A DNA stretch of 64,000 nt from Dasypus novemcinctus (Eukaryota > Chordata > Mammalia > Cingulata > Dasypodidae). A program made the position numbers and the translations under genes. Every line of letters begins with the position of its first letter. The first letter of the stretch is position 1. Positions 22,790-34,582 of the stretch are shown here, piece by piece. Below the pieces are notes generated by a model. That model was not told the origin of the DNA, did no database searches, and saw nothing but the letters and a program-made list of their open reading frames with translations. The stretch covers positions 10,206,940 to 10,270,939 of the forward strand of contig NC_080676.1 in the NCBI RefSeq assembly GCF_030445035.2, written 5' to 3'.

Positions 22790-22885
22790 TTCGAAGACAA
22801 AAACAAGTTCAAAAGACTTGAATAGGCATTTCTCCAAAGAAGATACACAAATGGCTGAAAAGCATGTGAAAAGATGCTCAACATC
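22790..22885 (+). mobile_element. L1 ORF2 C-terminal fragment
   Basis: The words 'aaaagacttgaataggcatt', tctccaaagaagatacacaa and gaaaagatgctcaacatc are L1 ORF2 sequence. It stops at the TG start of the adjacent LTR. Confidence 0.8.
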
Positions 22886-23284
22886 TGTGGTTGCTTGATG
22901 CTATATATACTCCAGAAAAACATTCCTGTGGGTGTGGACCCATTGTGAGTAGGACCTTTTGATGAGGCTACTTCAGTTCAGGTGTGACCCACCTCATTCA
23001 GGATGGGTCTTGATCCTATTACTAGAGTTCTTTATAAGAGAGTGAGAAACCCACAGATGCAAGAAGCTGAAATCCTTGAAAGCCTGAGGAGAAGGAAGAG
23101 ATGAGCAGACCATGTGACTTGCCATGGGCCAGAGGTGCCAAGGATTGCCAGCAGCCAGTCTTCAAGGAGAAAACACTGCCTTGATGATGCCTCATTTTCT
23201 TGGCCTCAAAACTGTAAGCTAATAAATAGCCATTATTCAAGCCAAACCATTACATGGTATTTGCTTGTAATGGAAATGAAAACA
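22886..23284 (+). mobile_element. MaLR-type 5' LTR
   Basis: Opens tgtggttgcttg and ends tggaaatgaaaaca. It has 'gtgtggacccattgtgagta', gtgtgacccacctcattcag and 'aaaactgtaagctaataaat' in order. It matches the 24673 copy after a local difference near the start. Confidence 0.8.
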
Positions 23285-24672
23285 GACTTTAGTACCAGGG
23301 GAGTGGGGTGCTGCTATTGCAAATACCAAAAATGTAGAACAACTTTGGAACTGGGTAATGGGTAGAGGCTGAAAGAATTGTGCAGTGCTTGATAGAACAG
23401 GCTTAGGTTGCTTTGAAAAGGTTGTTGGTAGAAACATGGATGATGAAAGTTCTGATGAGGATTAGACAGAAATGATGAATGTCATTTGAAACTAGAAGAA
23501 AAGCAATCCTTTTTTTTTTGAAGTGGCAGAGACAAAATTGAGTTCTGATGTTAAATGGAAGGCAGAATTTGAGAGTGATGAGCTTGGATATTTAGCCGAG
23601 GAGATTTCCAAGCTAAGTGTGAAAGTGCAGCCTGGCTTCTCTTTGCATCTTACAGTAAAACACAAGAAAAAAGGGATAAGCTGAGAATTGAAATCCTGGG
23701 CATGAGGAAATCAGAAATGGATTGTCTGGAAAATTCTGAGTTTCTAGAAAGCAGGACCCCAAAGCAAAGGGCTCCGTGTGAGGATTTAACTGAACAAGGA
23801 ACCAGTCAGCCGTTCAGTGCAAATGAGGACTGGAAATGCAGTTATCCAGGAAGGAACTGTGGAAAGTTCTTTTGCCTCCTGGTTTGGACCCTTGTGTACT
23901 ACATGCAATAGCAACAGGTTTTTTGCAAAATCTATATGAACAGAAGATCTGCCAACCTCAACTAAAAGGGACAGATTGAAGGAAAAATCACTTCAAGGGC
24001 AGAACCGAGGAAACTGAGGTCTGGAACAAAGACATCTTCTTGTGCCAAAAGAGCAGATGCCTCCGTTTTTCTGGAAAGGGTGAGTCTGCCCTGGTTCTTG
24101 GAGACGACGGCCTTCCACCCAGTTGTTGAGGAAGAGTGCTGCCATCCCAGTCTTCAGAAAGGCTGGAGCCTCTTCTCCGCGGGCTGTGGAGAGTCTGGCC
24201 ATCACCCCAATGCTTGGAAAGAGTGGCGCCTTCACCTCAGTCCTCAGGAAAGCATGACCACTGCCCACGCCCTTGGAAAGGGCCCAGCCCAGAGGACAAA
24301 ACAATGTTTCGCCATGACTCTCAGACCTTTAAAATCTAGTGGAGGATGCCCTGCAGGGTTCTGGAATTGCTTAAGACCCATGACCGGTAGAATTGCTGTT
24401 TTCTTTCCAATTTCTCCCTATGGAAATGGGAATGTTTACCCTATGACTGTCCCTCCATTGTAAAGTGGAAGCAGATAACTTGTTCTCTAGGTTTCCTGTT
24501 CCACAGACAGAGGGGAATTGTGCCCTAGGGCGGAACACACACAGAACCGATTTTGATGAGACTTGTACTAAGCATTGTTTCTGAAATGACTCAAGATTGA
24601 TGGATGTTGTGATGGAATGAATTTATTTTGAATATGGAAAGAACATGTCTTTTGGGGGTCCAGAGGGTAGAG
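23285..24672 (+). mobile_element. Internal region of a MaLR-type element
   Basis: The stretch directly after the LTR, ctttagtaccaggggagtgg followed by ggtgctgctattgcaaatac, resembles the start of MaLR internal sequence (THE1/MST type). The rest is degraded and has no intact gag or pol reading frame. The open frames at 23702-24463 are short and not recognisable proteins. No viral protein is reconstructed here. Confidence 0.68.
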
Positions 24673-24896
24673 TGTGGTGGTTAGAAGCTGCATGTGCCTC
24701 AGAAAAACATGTCATTAAATCTAATCCATTCCTGTGAGTTTGGACCCATTGTAAGTAGGACCTTTTGATGAATTACTTCAGTTGAGGTGCAACCCACCTC
24801 ATTCAGGATAGATCTTAATCCTATTACTGGAGTCATTTAGAAGAGGAGGAAGTGCAGGCAAAGAGAGAGAAAGCCATGGAAGCAAGAAGCTGAGAT
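24673..24896 (+). mobile_element. MaLR-type 3' LTR, truncated
   Basis: Opens tgtggtggttagaagctg and matches the 5' LTR through 'gtaagtaggaccttttgatg' and agcaagaagctgagat. It then stops abruptly at L1 3'-end sequence, so its 3' half is absent. Confidence 0.78.
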
Positions 24897-25395
24897 ATTG
24901 TATAATCTCACTGATATGAAATAATTGGAATAAGCAAACTCACAGGGTCAGAATCTAGAATACAGGTCACTAGGCCCTGGCGTGGGGTTAGGGAATAGGG
25001 AGTTAATGCTTCAATTATACAGAATTTCTAAGGAGGTAAATTGTAAAGTTTTGGTAAAGGATGGTGGTGATGGAACAACACTGTTAATGTAATTAACAGC
25101 ACTGAATTATAAATGCAAATGTGGTCAGAAGGGAAATTTTACGTCATATATATGTTATTAGAATAAAAATTGAAAGAAAAAAATAGGACTGTACAACACA
25201 ATGAGCCTTGCTGTAAATGATCTATAGTTAATAGTATATTTATAAATTGTTCTTCTATGAATTATAACACTAATGCAAGGTGTTATTTACAGGATGGCAT
25301 ATGGGAACTCTATTTTATATATTTTATTCATGACATTTTTGTAAACATACAACTTCTCTAACAAATAAAACAAAATAAATACAATTAAAACTTAA
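24897..25395 (+). mobile_element. L1 LINE 3' UTR and tail
   Basis: 'attggaataagcaaactcac', gtaaagttttggtaaaggat, gatggtggtgatggaacaac and cttctctaacaaataaaaca form an L1 3' end with an A-rich tail. Confidence 0.8.
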
Positions 25396-26289
25396 AATAA
25401 AAACCATCAGTACTGCTAGTCATAGCTCCAGAAAATTATGCCTCCTTCAAACTTTTCTGTAAATTATCATCAGTCGGTCAACACATATTCAGTGAGTACA
25501 TATGATGTTGCTGACAGCATTAAGTAAGTTGAAATTAGTTTTGAGGAAAGTCCAGCTGCATCACTCACAATGTAATAATATGATCAAGGTGTCCTAGAAG
25601 AAAAAAATAAGTAAAATCTGACCTGAAAACTTTGACAGTGGGTGACTGTGCTATGTAGCCAAAATTCAAGGTCTTTACACTTACAAAGACTCTTATTCCA
25701 CCTCTACTGTGTACTTGCCATTTTATTCCAAGCGACTGAATTACTTTCTCTGAGACTTGATGTCCTCATACATAAAAGAGAGGATTTGGGAAATATTTTT
25801 TAGCTTTATAATGTATATATACAAATCATTCAGTAAATGGAAACAATCATTATTAATGTTTTAAGGACATATTAGGTAATATTTGACTAAATTATAAGCT
25901 TGAGTATCTTAAATTACTTAGAATTTTCAAAATCTAAAAATCTACACAAACATAAAGTCTACAACCATAAAATAATATGACTGATTTTTAACATCACACT
26001 AGAACCTGGGCAGCCAAATTAATCTTCAATCTTCCAAAGCAGTTGCCTGTGAAAACTCTAGAATAAGGCTCTCTTGGCTCAAAATGTATGACTACTGTCA
26101 ATGGAGTTAAGTTTTCCGTATTTTCACCTGGTTTTTTTGAAATAGCAAAAGGTGATTTCATTTGTAATAGTGTTCAAAGCATGACAGATCAACCAACTGA
26201 CTAATGAATATTTTGAAATTAGACAGAAGTCCACGTGTGTGGAAGTGAAAACACGAGAATGATTTTCCTATGAAGACCCCAACCCTGTT
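25396..26289. other. Unassigned AT-rich sequence
   Basis: A MIR remnant may lie at 25680-25800 (tgtactgtgtacttg-like and 'ttctctgagacttgatgtcc' words). Nothing else is supported. Confidence 0.4.
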
Positions 26290-26710
26290 GTGTTCATAAG
26301 GTCAGCCTAGCTGTGTTATAATGACCAGCAAACCCCCAAGTCTTAGTGGCTTAAAACAAAAAGTGAATTTCTCTTTCACACCAAGTTCATTACAAGTCCA
26401 GGGGCTCGTAGGGCTAGCTCCCTTCCAGGCAGTGACTCAGAGATTCAGCTTGCTTCCATCTTACAGCTACATTGGGATTTACAGCTCCTGGCTGCTCTGG
26501 CAACAGAAGAGAGCACAGAGAGCTTACGGCACATTTCACTGCCTCCGCTCGGAAGTGGCACTTCACACATCACGTTGGCTCGCAGTCTGTTGACCCAAGG
26601 TCCAACCTAACTGTGAGGGAACTGGCTAGGGTTACCTCCTGCAGGCCCAGGAAGGAGAGGAGAAACGGATATGGGGACCCCTGGCTTCTCTATTGTCCTG
26701 GTTTGTAAGT
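26290..26710 (-). repeat. Ancient LTR or DNA repeat, family unassigned
   Basis: 'gtcttagtggcttaaaacaa' and 'gctcctggctgctctggcaa' type words resemble an old mammalian interspersed repeat that also appears near 60690-60870. Limits are approximate. Confidence 0.45.
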
Positions 26711-27379
26711 TCAGGAGGAATCAGAAGGGTCACCAACGGTGGCAGTTATTGAGGGGACAGAAGGGCCTCTTAGATGCCTTTCCTGACGGGAACACCTCCT
26801 GCTTGGATGCCTCAATTCCCGCGTGCTTGATTGAATAATCTAGCTCAATACTTTATAAGCACGCTTTGCGTTTATAAAATAACGTTGACAAACTTCTTCA
26901 AGAAAATGCCACCACAAAGCACTGGACCATTGCCTTAAGCTGCTTCATCAAGCAAAGCCTTTCGATATGTTGTTGTGACTGTTTTGAGTAACACTCTTCA
27001 CAACATTAGAGAAAAGGCACATGAGAAACAGCTCTTCAGGGAAAGGGAAAACCTTCCAGCATTTTTATTCCAGCTCTCTGAATTTTCAAATGGGGATAAC
27101 GTTTGGTGAATTCAGAGGGTGTCCTTCAAACCTCGGCAAATGCCTGGAGAGCACGTTACACAGCCGAGGGGTCAAGTGCCTCCTTCCTGCTGCATTCCTG
27201 TGCATCGCAATAAATTAAAAACCCTTCTCCTGATCTAGACATCACTGAAGAGGATGTCCTCCTCTTCATTTATGGGTCTAAGAGTTAATTTTGCAGAGAA
27301 GCCAGTAGCTTTGCTGAGCATCTCACAGGGAGTCCAGGCAGGGCGATTTCCAATAAAATAGAAGATAAAAACCACTTAC
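26711..27379. other. Unassigned stretch
   Basis: No feature that I can support. Confidence 0.35.
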
Positions 27380-27970
27380 TTTTTTTTGCAGGTTTTATTC
27401 TAAAAGCATGATCCCTTTTGTCATCAATGTGGCAGAACACAAGCAAATAAGCAGGTGGTTCTCTGACTTGAGTGCTCCTCAAAGACAATGTCATGCCAAC
27501 ATCCACTGTTCTTGGAAAAACAGGTCCCACAGTTTGGGCTACATGTAAGGGCAGGTGGCATTGCTTCTTTATTGGCTGATACAAGAAATGCATTGTAGTC
27601 TCTACGTGGGGTTCAGCAACACAAATGCGTCTGTTAGAGCTCTGAAACATATTCCACGCCAGCAAGCAGAAGCCTTCCCGCAGCTGCCCATTTGGCTGCA
27701 GCCAAGAAGTTGCCTCCGATGTGTTCCAAAGTGCACTGCCCGGCAAAGTGCCAAGAGCCCTGCACCAGCCGCGAGGGAAGACCCGCGAGTAGAACCGTCT
27801 TCATGCCACTGCTAAGCACAGCGATGGCGAGCGTCACCAGCACTGCGGTCAGCGCGACCGGCTCTGCGGTGGCCAGGCCTGAGAGTGAGGAACAGAGGTT
27901 GCACAGGCGGGTCTTTCGCTGTTGCATCAGGACCGCGGCATGTGTTGGGAAAAGGGTGCAAGGCACGGGC
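27380..27970 (-). pseudogene. Candidate processed pseudogene, parent unknown
   Basis: On the minus strand a GC-rich segment containing a 110-codon open frame (27966-27634) has a hydrophobic stretch near its middle. It leads into an AT-richer segment with two AATAAA signals, the last at 27399-27394, followed 6 nt later by a run of eight A (27387-27380). The layout (coding-like, then 3' UTR-like, signal, A tail) suggests a retroposed mRNA. I do not recognise the protein and found no target duplication. It could be chance. Confidence 0.35.
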
Positions 27971-28480
27971 CCTGCCGTCCACGGGCACTAGTTGGGGGAG
28001 TGAGGAGCAGAAAGGGAGCCTCGGGGTGGCTTGTCGTGCCCCTCTCTTACGTCACCATCAGAAAAAGGGCCGCAGCAGTCAGCCCTGAGCAGCAGCCGCG
28101 GGCGCCGGAGCTTGATTGGCCTGAGATGCTGTTTGAGGTCGGGTCATCTCAATGCATGGACTGGCCTGACAGGTGTCCCGTGGTGACCAAGCCCTTGGGC
28201 ACCCTCCGTTTATCCGAGTTCACGTTGCTCAGAGGACATTTTAAGGTGTCCTCGTGGCCTCTGGAAGGACGTGTTTGTGCCTGCCGCTGGGCATCGAGGT
28301 GGAGCAAACCGGGTCCCATTCCTACCCCTTCGTTCTCCTCGAGCCATACTGGCCCTTGGTTCCTGACCTACTAGGCTGGAATCCTAGCTCTATCCTCGTT
28401 CCGCCACATTTAAAATCGACCTGCTGCCGAAAAAAAAGTGGAACACTGCGTAAATTTTACCTCAATGAAACTGACTTTAA
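27971..28480. other. Unassigned GC-rich stretch
   Basis: Several CpGs near 28080-28130 (agcagccgcgggcgccggag). No promoter element or exon is recognisable. Confidence 0.35.
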
Positions 28481-28492
28481 AAATCTATCTTA

Positions 28493-28836
28493 GGGAAGTG
28501 GTTGTGGCTCAAGCAGTTGAGCTTCTGCCGACCACACGGGAGGTACCCAGTTCGGTTCCCAGTGCCTCCTAAAGAAGACAGCGAGCTGGCACAATGGGCA
28601 GGCATGGTAAGCTGACACAAGATGATGCAACAAGAGACACAAGAAGAAAAACATAATGAGAGCACAACAAAGTGTGGAATGGAGGTGACTCAAGTGATTA
28701 GGCTGCTCCCTCCCACATCGAAGGTCCCAGGTTCAGTTCCCAGTGCCTCCTAAAGAAACAAGGAAGATGAACATACACAGTAAGTGCAAACAACAAGGGC
28801 GCAGGGAGAAATAAATAAATAAAATAAATCTTTTTT
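28493..28836 (+). mobile_element. DAS-SINE dimer with target duplication
   Basis: Two heads (about 28498-28570 and 28690-28760), an A-rich linker and a taaataaaataaatc tail. The duplicated target aaa(a)t-ctatctta is at 28481-28492 and about 28838-28851. Confidence 0.88.
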
Positions 28837-28851
28837 TAAAATTCTATCTTA

Positions 28852-29189
28852 AAGCTTCGGTTTGTCTCAAGAACTGCTCTTACTGTATAAGATGTAAACC
28901 ACACAGGCATCAGGTCAGTAGGTTTCAGTGGATGGCAAGTCTGCATTTTCCTTTTGTTCAAGTTGACGGACACTTGGAAGGTCTTGGGAAAAAGAGTCAT
29001 TATGTAGCACCTCACCATGCAGCCCTCCTTACCTGTGTTTACTACCCAGCAGGGTCACAGTAGGAAAGTCTGAGAAGTCCTGGGTGGACCTTTCTGGATG
29101 AGGCTGGGCCTGAATCACAGAACAACCCAAGGAATGGCTGGATAGCAGGTGCCACCGACTGAGTGTTGCATCTCCATAATAAAAAAAAT
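28852..29189. other. Unassigned stretch
   Basis: No feature recognised between the two SINEs. Confidence 0.35.
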
Positions 29190-29602
29190 TTTGTTAAGAT
29201 TTATTTTTTATTTATTTCTCTCCCCTTCCCCGCCCCAGTTGTCTGCTCTCTGTGTCCATTCACTGTGTGTTCTCCTGTGATTGTTTCTATCCTTATCAGC
29301 GGCACTGGGAATCTGTGTCTCTTTTTGTTCTGTCATCTTGTTGTATCAGCTCTCCATGTGTGCGGGGCCATTCCTGGGCAGGCTGCACTTTCTTTCGCGC
29401 TGGGCGGCTCTCCTTACGGGGTGCACTCCTTGCGTGTGGGGCTCCCCTACGCGAGGGACACCCCTGTGTGGCAGGGCACTCCTTGCGCGCATCAGCACTG
29501 TGCATGGGCCAGCTCCACACGGGTCAAGGAGGTCCGGGGTTTGAACCGTGGACCTCCCATGTGGTAGGCAGACACCCTATCCATTGGGCCAAGTCTGCTT
29601 CC
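29190..29602 (-). mobile_element. DAS-SINE, chimeric type, with target duplication
   Basis: Complete minus copy. The imperfect duplication tccat(a/t)ataaaa is at about 29172-29183 and 29604-29615. The head ends ccaagtctgcttcc. Confidence 0.92.
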
Positions 29603-29699
29603 CTCCATTATAAAATTTGATTATGAGTTTTCCTTTGAAAAAATTTACCCTTTTTCCCTGGACTCCTCAGATATAAACTATTGATGCATGCAGACGTAA

Positions 29700-29890
29700 G
29701 TAAAGAGATTAAAAATATAGGCAGACAAATCTGCATTTAAATCTTAGTTGTGTGATCCTGCAGCCATGCTTTTAAGCCTCAGGATTTTTTTCACCTATAA
29801 TGGAGATTATAATGTTAAACAGTTCATAGGATTATTGTGATGGCTAAACATGATAATGTAAGTGAAGAACTCAATGTACTGCTGCAGAGA
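29700..29890 (+). repeat. MIR SINE
   Basis: Forward MIR words in order: 'tttaaatcttagttgtgtga', 'taatggagattataatgtta' and tcataggattattgtgatgg. Confidence 0.65.
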
Positions 29891-30299
29891 GTGGGACCTG
29901 AAGAAATCTTGGATTTTGCTGTCCTTGTTATCAGTGTCATTATTGGGTTTAGATATTAGCCATTTCACGGAGCAGAGTCTGCTGCAGTTACTGTCGGACA
30001 CGGTGTAGGATTCTCTGCAGTGGATGCATGGGGAAAGCCCCCAGTCCTTTCCCAGAAAATCTCTTTGAGATCTGGATGGAAAATATAAAAAGAAAGAGCA
30101 TGTCTGATTCATTTTCATTATAGCTCCTGGTGATAGCAATTGACTTCTTCCAAAAGGAAGAAGACGCTTTCTGGTCAGATCAGGAAATCTAATCACATTT
30201 TTTTTTAAAAAGGGAAAATTCATTTTGACATATTGAAGCAGAGGCAACTACACAGTCCCCCTTTTATTTCTTTAAAGGCTGGTCTTAAGAGAAATCAAG
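29891..30299. other. Unassigned stretch
   Basis: No feature assigned. Confidence 0.35.
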
Positions 30300-30479
30300 A
30301 GAAGTGTGGTAAGCAGCCCCTGAGGTGGTCCCCAGCAAGCCCCACCCACCTGCTAGTTAGTCATGCTTTTGTATAATCCTCTCCCCTTAAGCATGGCCTG
30401 GACTTATTGACTTGCTTTTAACATATAGAATACAGCAAAAGTGACAAAGTGTCTCTTCCAATATTAAGTTATAAAAAGA

Positions 30480-30893
30480 GGCGGCAGACTTGGCCCAGTG
30501 GTTAGGGCGTCCGTCTACCACATGGGAGATCCGCGGTTCAAACCCAGGGCCTCCTTGACCCGTGTGCAGCTGGCCATGTGCAGTGCCGATGCATGCAAGG
30601 AGTGCCGTGCCACGCAGGGGTGTCCCCCGCTTAGAGGAGCCCCATGCACAAGGAGTGCACCCGTAAGGAGAGCCGCCCAGCGTGAAAGAAAGTGCAGCCT
30701 GCCCAGGAATGGCGCTGCACACACGGAGAGCTGACACAACAAGATGACGCAACAAAAAGAAACACAGATTCCCATGCCGCTGACGACAACAGAAGCAGAC
30801 AAAGAAGACTCAGCAAATAGACACAGAGAACAGACAACCAGGGTGGGGGGCGGGAAGGGGAGAGAAATAAATAAATAAATCTTTAAAAAAAAA
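30480..30893 (+). mobile_element. DAS-SINE, chimeric type, with target duplication
   Basis: Complete. The perfect 14-bp duplication aagttataaaaaga lies at 30466-30479 and 30894-30907 in the host LTR. Confidence 0.94.
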
Positions 30894-30912
30894 AAGTTAT
30901 AAAAAGACCATG

Positions 30913-31712
30913 GCGGGAAGTGGATGTGGCTCAAGCAAACGAGCACCTGTCTACTGCATGGGAGGTCCGTGTTGGTTCCCCGTGCCTTCTAAAGAAGACA
31001 GCGAGGGAAATGGATGTGGCTCAAGTGATAAGGCTTCTGCCTTCCATACGGGAGGACCCAGGACACCTGGTGAAAAAGAAGAAGAGAAAGTGTGCCTGCT
31101 TGGCAAGCCAGTGCTTGCACGGTGAGCCAGTGACTACACAAGTGCCTACATGGTGAGCCAGTGCCCTGCACAAGTGAGTCATGCAGCAAGATGATGACAC
31201 ATCAAAAGAGAGACAAGGGGAGAGTCAAGGTAAATCACAGCAGAAACCAGGAACTGAGGTGGTGCAATTGACAGGGAAACTCTCTCCACTTCAGAGGTCT
31301 CCAGGATTGAATCCAGGTGAATCCTAGAGGAGAGAAAATGAGAAGAGAAGACAGCAGAGACAGCAAAAACAGCAGGGCAGAAGGAGGGAAAGGGGGGGCG
31401 AAATAAATAAGTAAATCTTTTTTAAACTTTAAAAATTTTTAAAAATTAAGAATGCAGTGAGCTGACGCAATGGGCAGGCTTGGCAAGCTGACACAACAGA
31501 TGATGCAACAAGAGACACAGGAGGAAGAACATAATGAAAGACACAACAAAGCAGGGAACGGAGGCAACTTAAGTGATAAGGCTCCTCCCTCCCACATCGG
31601 AGGCCCCGGGTTCAGTTCCCAGTGCCTCCTAAGAAACAAAGATGAACAGATACAGCAAGTGCAATAATGAGGGGGTGGGGAGAAATAAAAAAAATCTTAA
31701 AAAAAAAAAGAC
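30913..31712 (+). mobile_element. DAS-SINE dimer, split by another dimer
   Basis: First head 30913-31000, second part 31446-31712 (agtgagctgacgcaatgggc onward). The flanks aaaagac(c/t)atggc at about 30902 and 31709 look like its target duplication. The interval 31003-31445 is a separate SINE. Confidence 0.8.
31003..31445 (+). mobile_element. DAS-SINE dimer inserted in another dimer
   Basis: Starts ggaaatggatgtggctcaag. The linker has repeated ggtgagccagtg words, with a second head at about 31245-31330 and a tail aaataaataagtaaatc. It is the same subtype as the minus-strand copy at 57449. The insertion point follows agaagacagcgag in the older dimer. Confidence 0.8.
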
Positions 31713-31726
31713 TATGGCATCTAGGG

Positions 31727-32078
31727 GAGCAGTTGTGGCTCAAGCCATTGGGTACCCACCTACCACATGGGAGGTCCCAGCTTCAAATCTTGGTGTCTCT
31801 TAAAGAAGACAAGACGGTGTGATGGGCTGACGCAGAGAGATGACGCAATGAAGAGGCACAGTGAGGAAAACCAATGAACGACAACAAGCAGGGAACGGAG
31901 GTGGCTCAAGCAATTAGGTGCCTCCCTCCCACATGGGATGGTCCTGGGTTCAGTTCCCAGTGCCTCCTAAAAAAGAAGGCAAGCCCACAACGGACAGACA
32001 CAGAGCAGAGAGCAAGCACAGACAATGAGGGGGGAGGGGAGGAAATAAATAAACAAAATCTTAAAAATAAATCTTTCC
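31727..32078 (+). mobile_element. DAS-SINE dimer
   Basis: Two heads (31731-31800 and 31905-31970) with a tgacgcaatgaagagg linker and an aaataaataaacaaaatc tail. Third in the local cluster. Confidence 0.88.
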
Positions 32079-32395
32079 CTCTATCTGTCTTGGAACACAT
32101 GCCCTGGGAGAAGCCAGCTGCCACTGTTATAAGGCAGCTTTGCGGAGAGGCCTCCTTGGGAGGGAGGGAGGCCTGCCCTTAACCACGTGAATGAGCTTGG
32201 GGGCAGATTCCAGTACCCCAACCCCAGCTGAAACTTGTCTGCAACCTAACGTGAATCCCTGAGCCCGAGGCATCCAGTTAGTCATGCCCAGATTCCCAAT
32301 CCACAGAAATCACAGGACAGTAAATGTTTGTCGTTTTACGCCGTTACATTTTAGGGTAATTTGTTACCCAGCAAGGGATAGCTTATACAAGAGGT

Positions 32396-32952
32396 TAGAG
32401 AGTTGGAAACATATGTTTTCTCCTCATTCCAAGGCAGATGCTAGAGCAATTTCTAGCATAGGGAAGGAGGATTGATAACAACCACAGCCCTAAGCACTAA
32501 ATGTGCACTTATTTCTGCTACTGCAGTTTACTAATGGATTTTTTCAGTCTTAAGAAATACAATACCACCAAGGGAGAATAATGTCATAGGAAGAATGAAG
32601 AGATGTAAGTGTTGTTTTTTAATATATGTAGAGTGGTCATGGGGGAACAGAGGTATACTTGACTTGTCCTATGTGACCCTGAAGGCAGAGCAAGGGGCAG
32701 TAACTAGAAACTGCTGGCAAACAGGTTCTGGCCCACTGAACTTTCCTGGCAAGCCTTCTGACTTTGGAAGCAGGCATGAAACACAAAAGGTGAAAGACGT
32801 ACCAACTGCTTCGCTCTTTAAAAAGTACACCTGAAGCATGTCTGCAAATAATGAATATGCTACTATCTGTATGTGGTGGAATTGTGGATGATTTAAAAAG
32901 TTATTACTTTTTAAAATTATGCTTTGTGTCATTATATTGTCTTTTCAATTAA
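32396..32952. other. Unassigned AT-rich stretch
   Basis: No feature recognised. Confidence 0.35.
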
Positions 32953-32965
32953 AATTAAACATACT

Positions 32966-33150
32966 GGGAGCGATGTGGCTCGGGCAGTTGGGCACCTGCC
33001 TCCCACACAGGACATCCTGGGTTCGGTTCCCAGTCCTTCCTAAAATAAAAGGAAGAAACAAACAGACAATGAGCAAAACAAACAACAAGCAGACAAGGAG
33101 CAAAAACAATGAGCAAACAGAAGAGGGAGCCATTGGGGTGGGGGGCAGGG
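32966..33150 (+). mobile_element. DAS-SINE monomer with target duplication
   Basis: One head (gcgatgtggctcgggcagtt, B box gggttcggttcccag) followed by an aacaaacagacaatgag-type tail. The duplication aattaaa(c/t)(a/g)tac lies at 32953-32964 and 33151-33162. Confidence 0.85.
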
Positions 33151-33162
33151 AATTAAATGTAC

Positions 33163-34384
33163 CATAGGAAGAGAAAGCTACCTGCTTTGTGTTCTGAGAA
33201 CATTTCCTAACTTGGTTGATTAGCTGTGTCTCAGGTTGACCATCTCTTTCTTCAGAGGGATAAGTCTGATGACCCCGGGAAATAACCTTTCTTCAAAACC
33301 ATCAACTTTCCTTGCCTGCAAGCCAGCCTTGTTGAACTTCCATTTGGGCCAGATCCTTCAGTGGTTTATGCCAAAGACATTGCTGGAAATGGAGATTTCT
33401 CTGAGGTTTGGGGTGGGGTGGTGAATTTGATGACAAAGATAAGAAGTTCTCCCAGGATTTGCAACAGGTGCTGTCCCCATTGCATGGCGGGAAGAGATTA
33501 TTGAAATGGGAGCGTGTGAGGAACTGAACTGCACCAACAAGCCTGCAGGCTGTGTGGAGGGGAATTCATCCAAGTCTGGTAGGTGCTTGTTATTGTAAGG
33601 TGTCCTCTCTCCCAGACTGGCAGTAGGGGTCTCAGTTGACACAATCCTGAAATGTCCCAAATGAATTAATGAGGACTGATCACTTAGGAGGGGTATTTCA
33701 ACCACTGAACAGTTCAAAGGGCTTACCACTAGGACACATTTTCTTTTCTTTCTTTCTTCCTCTTCTTTTTATTTTTTATTTTTTTTTAATTTCAAGTGTT
33801 GTTTAATGGTTTTTATTTTTTTCTCTTACTCTTTTTATTTTTATGTTCTGTTTTTTTAGTAAAGATGGGCAAAGTCTCAGCTTTCACTGTGGGCTGGGAA
33901 AAGGAACACTCAGGTTTATTTTGATAAACTAAATCATGAGCCCTCCACCATCATGTCCCTGCAAATGATGTAAAGTCTGAGGAACAGAGAACGGAACTTT
34001 GTGGTATACTCAGAAAATGAGCATTTGCAATTCTTAGTAAATAATCATTTTCGTTTTTCTTTGTTTATATTCTTTTTTCCCTTCATCTTTCAGCATTTCT
34101 CCTGGTTCTGTACTTATAAAAAGGATTTTGAAGCTGCAAATCAATGTTCTGATGTGCTCCCTCTAAAAAGGAGCAGATTGCAATATTTTGACAATATTTC
34201 TGAGGACAAAATAATTTTCAATTTCACTGACAGTTTTTTATATTTTGAAATAATTTATTACTATAATTTTGAAGTCTTCTAAATTTAAATATTCATGACC
34301 TTTGTGAATTAAAGTGTTCTTTAAATCGAGTCCTTTATGTAACATGTTACAAAGTGCCTTCATATGAATTACATATGCCAAAGG
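33163..34384. other. Unassigned sequence
   Basis: 33220-33600 is moderately GC-rich; I tested it as a possible pseudogene and recognised no parent. 33735-33860 is a pyrimidine-rich low-complexity tract (ttttctttctttctt). No gene is supported. Confidence 0.4.
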
Positions 34385-34530
34385 TTTCCAAACTTTACTA
34401 TACTTTGGAATCACCGAGGGCCCTTGAAAAAATACTGACTAAATTGGTGTGAGGTACAGCCTGTACTTTTAGATTGTTTTTAAAATTCCCCATGTGATTC
34501 TAACATGCAGCAAAGTTCAGGAAACATTGT
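34385..34530 (+). mobile_element. hAT-Charlie fragment, MER5A-like
   Basis: ttccaaactttactatactt, tggaatcaccgagggccctt and 'atgtgattctaacatgcagc' follow the order of MER5A. The right inverted end is approximate. Confidence 0.65.
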
Positions 34531-34582
34531 CATGTGGGTCCTTGTTTTGACTGCTCAAAACTTCAATAAAAAATGTGGACAA

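Larger units (their letters stand above)
30300..32395 (+). mobile_element. Old LTR (MLT/MaLR-like) holding a SINE cluster
   Basis: The left part (30300-30478, with 'gtataatcctctccccttaa' and tagaatacagcaaaagtgac) and right part (32080-32395, with agaagccagctgccactgtt, 'ccacagaaatcacaggacag' and taatttgttacccagcaagg) read as one LTR-like repeat once the SINEs at 30480-32075 are removed. Family not fixed. Confidence 0.6.
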
